A DNA stretch of 64,000 bases from Streptomyces sp. CBMA291 (GTDB lineage Bacteria > Actinomycetota > Actinomycetes > Streptomycetales > Streptomycetaceae), in assembly GCF_014596525.1 (NCBI RefSeq), contig NZ_MSJP01000011.1:62001-126000 (forward strand). The letters run 5' to 3'. Positions 59,638-64,000 of the stretch are shown here, one piece after another. Each line of letters begins with the position of its first letter. Positions within the stretch are counted from its first letter, which is position 1. Position numbers and translations under genes: made by a program. Under the pieces are notes generated by a model. That model saw only the letters and a program-made list of their open reading frames with translations. It was not told the DNA's origin and searched no databases.

Positions 59638-60650
59638 TGACCAACGAGACGAAGAACCTCCTCGACCCGGGCTTCGAGCTGACCCTCCGCCCCATGCGGT
59701 ACCCGGACTTCTACGAGCGCTACCGGGACGCCATCAAGAACACCTGGACCGTCGAGGAGGTCGACCTCCACTCGGACGTCGCCGACCTCGCCAAGCTCAG
59801 CCCCGGCGAGCAGCACATGATCGGCCGCCTTGTCGCGTTCTTCGCGACGGGCGACTCGATCGTGGCGAACAACCTGGTCCTGACGCTGTACAAGCACATC
59901 AACTCCCCGGAGGCGCGGCTCTACCTCTCGCGCCAGCTCTTCGAGGAGGCCGTCCACGTCCAGTTCTATCTGACGCTCCTGGACACCTACCTCCCCGACC
60001 CGGACGACCGCACGGCCGCGTTCGCCGCCGTGGAGAACATCCCCTCCATCCGCGAGAAGGCCCAGTTCTGCTTCAAGTGGATGGACTCGGTCGAGAAGAT
60101 CGACCAGCTGGAGACGGCCGCCGACCGCCGCCGCTTCCTCCTGAACCTGATCTGCTTCGCCGCCTGCATCGAGGGCCTGTTCTTCTACGGCGCCTTCGCC
60201 TACGTGTACTGGTTCCGCTCCCGCGGCCTGCTGCACGGCCTGGCCACCGGCACCAACTGGGTCTTCCGCGACGAGACCATGCACATGAACTTCGCCTTCG
60301 AGGTCGTGGACACCGTCCGCAAGGAGGAGCCGGAACTCTTCGACGCGGAACTCCAGCAGCAGGTCACGGACATGCTGAAGGAGGCGGTCGAGGCGGAGCT
60401 CCAGTTCGGCCGCGACCTGTGCGGCGACGGCCTGCCCGGCATGAACACGGAGTCGATGCGCGAGTACCTCCAGTGCGTGGCCGACCAGCGCCTCCAGCGC
60501 CTGGGCTTCCCCCCGGTCTACGGCTCCGAGAACCCCTTCGCCTTCATGGAACTCCAGGGCGTCCAGGAACTCACCAACTTCTTCGAACGCCGCCCGTCCG
60601 CCTACCAGGTGGCGGTGGAGGGCTCGGTGGACCTGGACGAGGACTTCTGA
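59637..60650 (+). CDS. nrdB: ribonucleotide reductase class Ia small subunit
   Basis: A 337-residue ferritin-like beta subunit. QLFEEAVHVQFYLTLL provides iron ligands Glu and His with the radical Tyr four residues after the His, as in E. coli NrdB. FATGDSIVANN carries the Asp ligand and RDETMHMNFAFEVV the second Glu/His pair. TAATG overlap (one base) couples it to nrdA. Confidence 0.95.
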   Translation: MTNETKNLLDPGFELTLRPMRYPDFYERYRDAIKNTWTVEEVDLHSDVADLAKLSPGEQHMIGRLVAFFATGDSIVANNLVLTLYKHINSPEARLYLSRQLFEEAVHVQFYLTLLDTYLPDPDDRTAAFAAVENIPSIREKAQFCFKWMDSVEKIDQLETAADRRRFLLNLICFAACIEGLFFYGAFAYVYWFRSRGLLHGLATGTNWVFRDETMHMNFAFEVVDTVRKEEPELFDAELQQQVTDMLKEAVEAELQFGRDLCGDGLPGMNTESMREYLQCVADQRLQRLGFPPVYGSENPFAFMELQGVQELTNFFERRPSAYQVAVEGSVDLDEDF

Positions 60651-60668
60651 GCCGGGTCCTGTAGCGCC

Positions 60669-60717
60669 ACGGGGAGGGGCCCCGCACTCTGGGGAGTGCG
60701 GGGTCCTTCCCCGTATC
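60669..60717 (+). terminator. nrdAB terminator, near copy of 61365-61414
   Basis: ACGGGGAGGGGCCCCGCACT and its partner 60694-60717 form a long stem. The same sequence recurs with small changes after the next gene. Confidence 0.8.
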
Positions 60718-60735
60718 CGGCAGTACGATTCCCCG

Positions 60736-60788
60736 ATCCGAGCGGCCGTTCACGAAGAACGGCCACGCGAGGCCGGACCGCTCGGCCG
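60736..60788 (+). promoter_or_regulatory. nested inverted repeats in UTRA-gene leader
   Basis: An outer CCGAGCGG/CCGCTCGG pair encloses GGCCGTTC and GAACGGCC. The structure ends 15 bp before the start of the UTRA-domain gene and may bind a regulator or fold as a leader RNA. Confidence 0.5.
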
Positions 60789-60802
60789 CGAGGGAGGATG
60801 CC

Positions 60803-61348
60803 ATGGGTACCGGAGACTGGGTCAGCACGTCCATGCCGTACCTGACGCCGCAGGGCGGGGACGGGCAGTCGGACGCCTGGGCCGCAGAGGCGGCGGCCAA
60901 GGGGGGCGTGGGGACTCAGCGCATCCTTCATGCCGGTGAGACACCGGCCCCCGAGGCCGTCGCCGCGCTGCTCGGTGTGGCCGTCGGCTCGCCGGTCGTC
61001 GTACGGCGCCGGGTCATCGAGCTGGACGGCGAACCGTGCGAGTTGACCGACACCTACTACCCCGTGGACATCGCGCGGGGGACCGGCCTCGCCGAGACGC
61101 GCAGGATCCGGGGCGGCGCCGTCGCGCTGCTCGCCGGACTCGGCCATGCAGGCGTTCGCGTACGCGAGGACGTGACGGCCCGGATGCCCGACGCGGAGGA
61201 GCGGGAGGCACTGCGCACGGGCCCCGAGGAGCCGGTGCTCCGGCTGGCGAGGGTGACGCTCGACCGCCGGGACCGGCCCGTCCAGGTGGACCTGATGACC
61301 ATGCCCGCGCACCGGCAGCGGCTTCGCTACGAGATCACGATCGGATGA
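60803..61348 (+). CDS. UTRA-domain protein lacking a DNA-binding domain
   Basis: A 181-residue protein that is almost only a GntR-type UTRA ligand domain: HAGETPAPEAVAALLGVAVG, VVVRRRVIELDGEPCELTDT and YPVDIARGTGLAETRRIRGG, as in HutC-family regulators such as DasR. The winged helix-turn-helix that should precede it is absent; the first 35 residues (LTPQGGDGQSDAWAAEAAAK) are short and helical. It could sense a small molecule and act on another regulator, or be a domesticated fragment. Confidence 0.75.
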   Translation: MGTGDWVSTSMPYLTPQGGDGQSDAWAAEAAAKGGVGTQRILHAGETPAPEAVAALLGVAVGSPVVVRRRVIELDGEPCELTDTYYPVDIARGTGLAETRRIRGGAVALLAGLGHAGVRVREDVTARMPDAEEREALRTGPEEPVLRLARVTLDRRDRPVQVDLMTMPAHRQRLRYEITIG

Positions 61349-61364
61349 CCACCGGAGCACCCGC

Positions 61365-61414
61365 ATACGGGGAGGGGCCCCGCACTCCCAAGAGTGCGGG
61401 GCCCCTCCCCGTAT
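61365..61414. terminator. 23-bp perfect hairpin between convergent genes
   Basis: 61365-61387 pairs without mismatch with 61392-61414 around CCAA. It starts ATACGGGGAGGGGCC. Very strong bidirectional terminator between the UTRA gene and def. Confidence 0.9.
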
Positions 61415-61424
61415 CCGAAGACGA

Positions 61425-62060
61425 TCAGGCGTTCGGCACCGTCTCGTAGCGCGGGGTGCCCTCGGACATCTGGCGGAGGGCGTCCTTGCGGTCGCGCTTG
61501 GAGAGGCGGTCGATGTACAGGTAGCCGTACAGGTGGTCCGTCTCGTGCTGGAGGCAGCGGGCGAAGTAGCCGGTGCCCCGGACCTTGATCGGGTTGCCCT
61601 GGGCGTCCTGGCCGTGGACCTCCGCGTAGTCCGGGCGGGCCAGCTCGGCGTAGGCGGTCGGGACGGAGAGGCAGCCCTCGTTGGACTCGTCCAGGACGCG
61701 CTGCTCGGCCGGCAGCTCCTGGAGGACCGGGTTGACGACGACGCCGGTGTGCCGGACGCCCTCGTCGTCGGGGCAGTCGTAGACGAAGACCTTGAGGTCC
61801 ACACCGATCTGGTTCGCGGCGAGGCCCACGCCCTCGGCGGCCTTCTGGCTGGCGAACATGTCGTCGATCAGCGCCGCGAGCGAGTCGTCGAACTCGGTGA
61901 CGTCCTTGCACTCCTTGTGCAGCACCGGATTGCCGACCACCGTGATCGGGCGGGCCGTGCCGCGCTCGCGGTAGGCGAGCTCGCGCGCCTCGCAGTCCTC
62001 CGTGTCCACGACGTAACCGTCGTCGATCTGCGTCTGCTCGTCCGTCTCCTGCTGCGCCAT
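61425..62060 (-). CDS. def: peptide deformylase
   Basis: A 211-residue metallohydrolase removing the formyl group from nascent proteins. GVGLAANQ (77-84), EGCLSVP with metal Cys130, and QHETDHLYG with His172/His176 and catalytic Glu173 are all intact. An N-terminal extension of about 35 acidic residues is typical of the actinobacterial forms. Confidence 0.95.
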   Translation of the reverse strand: MAQQETDEQTQIDDGYVVDTEDCEARELAYRERGTARPITVVGNPVLHKECKDVTEFDDSLAALIDDMFASQKAAEGVGLAANQIGVDLKVFVYDCPDDEGVRHTGVVVNPVLQELPAEQRVLDESNEGCLSVPTAYAELARPDYAEVHGQDAQGNPIKVRGTGYFARCLQHETDHLYGYLYIDRLSKRDRKDALRQMSEGTPRYETVPNA

Positions 62061-62127
62061 GTCCGGCCGCGCCCTTCTGAAAACCCGATTCCGTCGTAGG
62101 ACAGCCTACGGGCCCGGCGGCGGACGC

Positions 62128-63108
62128 TCAGCAGACCTCTTCGAGATCGCGCCACTCCCTGCTGTCGGGACTGTCGGCCACCCAGCCGTCGAGGAGCCCG
62201 CGCACCAGGCCCGGCGGGGCCGCGATGCCGCACTCCCGCTCCGGGACCCACAGCTCGCCCGGCGAGCGGTGGCCCAGCGGCCCCGGGTGCCCCGGCTCGC
62301 TGTGGTCGTGCGGGTCGTTGTGCTCGCCCTCGCCCTCGGCGCTCGGCATCGTCGACTCCGAGCAGGCCCGGCACAGCAGCCGCACGGAGGACGACCAGTC
62401 CTCGGCGGCGAAGCCCGCCTCCGCGGCCAGCTGCTCCAGGGCGTCCCGGTCGGCCTCGGTGGCCGCCTCCAGGAGGACCACCCAGGTGGGAACGGGTGAC
62501 GGCGCCCACAGCTCGATCTCGTCGAAGACCGGGTAGGAGGGGCCCGCGGTGGTGGTCCGCTCGCCGTTGGGCACACCGTCGTGCAGGACGACCTCGCCCC
62601 AGCGGCGCCCCGACGACGGCAGCGGGATCGAGAGGACCTCCATCCGCGCCGGGTCGAGCCTGCGGCCCCACACCACCTCGGCCTCGCCCTCAGGCGAGAG
62701 CCGCACGGCGGCGCTGCCCAGCTCCATCCCGGCGGGCTTCCCGGTGCCCTCGGCGGCCCCGGGCACCTTGAGCCCGTACGCCTGCCAGGCGCGGCGGGCC
62801 AGCGGCCAGTCCTGGAGCGCGGTGGCGGCGATGCCCACGTTCCACCAGTCCGGGGCGCCGGTCTCCTTGTCGAGCAGGGCGACCGCCCGCAGCCCGGCGG
62901 CCCGCGCCTGCTCCCAGTCGTGCCGGAACTTGTGCAGCAGCGCCAGGTTGAACCAGGACTCGGAGAGCCAGGGCTCCAGATCCGCCGCGCGCGTGAGCAG
63001 GGCTCCCGCGTCCTCGTACCGGCCGTCGCCGATCAGCGTGAACGCGCGGTCGGTGGCCTGCCGCCACGAGGCGGAGGGCCGATGCCGTACCTTCCCGAAG
63101 ATCTTCAC
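62128..63108 (-). CDS. TPR-repeat protein
   Basis: A 326-residue soluble protein. Residues 15-115 have two to three TPR units (AFTLIGDGRYEDAGALLTRA; SWFNLALLHKFRHDWEQARA; WWNVGIAATALQDWPLARRA). The C-terminal part is beta-rich with an acidic His/Asp/Glu loop (GEGEHNDPHDHSEPGH) that might bind metal. It is common in Streptomyces; function unknown. Confidence 0.8.
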   Translation of the reverse strand: MKIFGKVRHRPSASWRQATDRAFTLIGDGRYEDAGALLTRAADLEPWLSESWFNLALLHKFRHDWEQARAAGLRAVALLDKETGAPDWWNVGIAATALQDWPLARRAWQAYGLKVPGAAEGTGKPAGMELGSAAVRLSPEGEAEVVWGRRLDPARMEVLSIPLPSSGRRWGEVVLHDGVPNGERTTTAGPSYPVFDEIELWAPSPVPTWVVLLEAATEADRDALEQLAAEAGFAAEDWSSSVRLLCRACSESTMPSAEGEGEHNDPHDHSEPGHPGPLGHRSPGELWVPERECGIAAPPGLVRGLLDGWVADSPDSREWRDLEEVC

Positions 63109-63187
63109 GATTCCCGCCTGCCGGTCGCTTCACCCTCTTGTTCGCATCCAACCATGCCCGGTCCGACGCGCGCTCATTACCCATGGG

Positions 63188-64000
63188 TTACCCAGAGACG
63201 AGGGGAGCCACCCCAGTCCCGCCGCCCCGCGCGAGGACCCTGGCCAGGCATTCGACGACATCCGGGTGATAGTCGCGGGCGGTGCCGAGCCGGAGCCGTT
63301 CCAGGGCGTCGAGGGCGGCGCCCGCGTGCTCGCCGCCCGCGAGGTCGTCGTAGGCGTTGACGGCCCGGACGATCCGGGCGGGCAGCGGCTGCTCGCGGTA
63401 CGGGTCGGCCTGCCGCTCCACGACGAGCGCCACGGCGACGGGCACGCCGGTCCTGCGCACCACCTCGCCGCCGAGCAGGGCGATCCTGCGCTGCTCCTCG
63501 GCGGGCAGCAGGGCGGTGGCCCCGCCGGGCACCGGGTCGACCAGGGAGAGCTGTCCGATGTCGTGCATGAGCGCGGCCTGTTCGAGAAGGGTCAGTTCGG
63601 CGCCGGAGAGTCCCAGCTCCCGCCCCACGGCCGCGCTGAGGGCGGCGACCCGGCGGGCGTGGCCGGGCGGGGTGCAGCCGGCGATCTCGGTGGCGCGGGC
63701 CAGCGAGGCGATCGTCTGCCGGTTGACCGTGCGGACGGCCGCGTACCGCTGGAACGAGACCTGGGTGAGCAGCAGTGGCACGGCGAGCACGGGCAGCGCC
63801 CAGAGCCCGGCGGCGGCCACACCGAGCGCCATGACGGCTCCGGTGGCGCAGACGGCGGAGCCGATGCCGAGGAGGGCCCGCAGCTCGTCGCGGAGGAGGG
63901 GCCCGTACGGGAATCCCGTACGGGCCCGGAGCAGGAGCGCGGCGAGTACGGCGTCGCACAGGGCGGTGAGGCCGAGCAGCAGCAGGAGGAAGAGGGCGTA
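63188..64000 (-). CDS. HD-domain (HD-GYP-like) membrane protein, partial
   Basis: The frame is open to the window edge, so the N-terminus lies outside. The visible 270 residues begin with membrane helices (ALFLLLLLGLTALCDAVLAA; VMALGVAAAGLWALPVLAVP). A metal phosphohydrolase domain follows with HARRVAALSAAVGRELGLSG, ALMHDIGQLSLVD (the HD pair) and a later RIVRAVNAYDDLAGG. It resembles HD-GYP proteins but lacks a clear GYP triad, so cyclic-di-GMP hydrolysis is uncertain. Confidence 0.82.
   Translation of the reverse strand, partial: YALFLLLLLGLTALCDAVLAALLLRARTGFPYGPLLRDELRALLGIGSAVCATGAVMALGVAAAGLWALPVLAVPLLLTQVSFQRYAAVRTVNRQTIASLARATEIAGCTPPGHARRVAALSAAVGRELGLSGAELTLLEQAALMHDIGQLSLVDPVPGGATALLPAEEQRRIALLGGEVVRRTGVPVAVALVVERQADPYREQPLPARIVRAVNAYDDLAGGEHAGAALDALERLRLGTARDYHPDVVECLARVLARGGGTGVAPLVSG

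Noticed and set aside
56724..60650. 1,308-codon frame across nrdA
   Set aside because: Only the last 337 codons (nrdB) are real; the earlier part is a shadow of nrdA in another frame.

Overview
The window is chromosomal Streptomyces DNA: very high GC, frequent GTG starts, 4-bp ATGA/GTGA start-stop overlaps, and a run of genes whose order I recognise from the Streptomyces core (sigH with its anti-sigma gene, wblE, a PdtaS-like kinase, nagB, dasD-dasC-dasB-dasA, dasR, and a class Ia nrdAB operon behind a cobalamin riboswitch). No rRNA, tRNA or CRISPR array was seen.

Region 1 (about 600-15,660) is an accessory island. It has a truncated tyrosine integrase beside a 15-bp sequence that recurs at 15,641 (candidate attL/attR). 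A shattered relaxase is fused to the integrase stump at one deletion junction. Inside are SUKH-like orphan immunity genes, a methyltransferase coupled to an XRE-TPR regulator that carries an in-frame stop, an operon of HATPase, class I aminoacyl-tRNA synthetase-like and ASCH proteins, an OLD-like ATPase/TOPRIM protein of visibly lower GC, and a 1,700-residue STAND-type NTPase. This looks like a decayed integrative element that now carries probable defence cargo, and it is the best place in the window to look for an undescribed system.

Region 2 (16,000-26,800) holds a LysR/snapalysin pair, a DHFR-like reductase divergent from a TetR regulator, a Family 2B encapsulin (with a cyclic-nucleotide-binding insertion) in operon with a polyprenyl synthase, a peptidoglycan amidase, a PLP desulfhydrase/deaminase, a Na+/H+ antiporter and a UBP-type zinc finger.

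Region 3 (27,000-40,000) is the stress, development and aminosugar block: rsbH-sigH, a diacylglycerol kinase, wblE, a sensor kinase, nagB and the das chitobiose ABC genes with dasR. Several DasR (dre) operators are visible, including two at places I had not expected.

Region 4 (40,400-50,060) is a compact cluster of two family 2 glycosyltransferases, a UbiA prenyltransferase, a flippase-like membrane protein, a class III aminotransferase, an NAD-dependent epimerase and two paralogous exo/endonuclease-phosphatase membrane proteins. It is probably for an unidentified polyprenyl-linked glycan or aminosugar.

Region 5 (50,080-64,000) has an aldo-keto reductase, an MMPL-like protein, a TrmB-LuxR regulator with a dre-like site, a DUF3311/SSS transporter pair, nrdAB, a UTRA-only protein between twin terminators, peptide deformylase, a TPR protein and an HD-domain membrane protein cut by the window edge.
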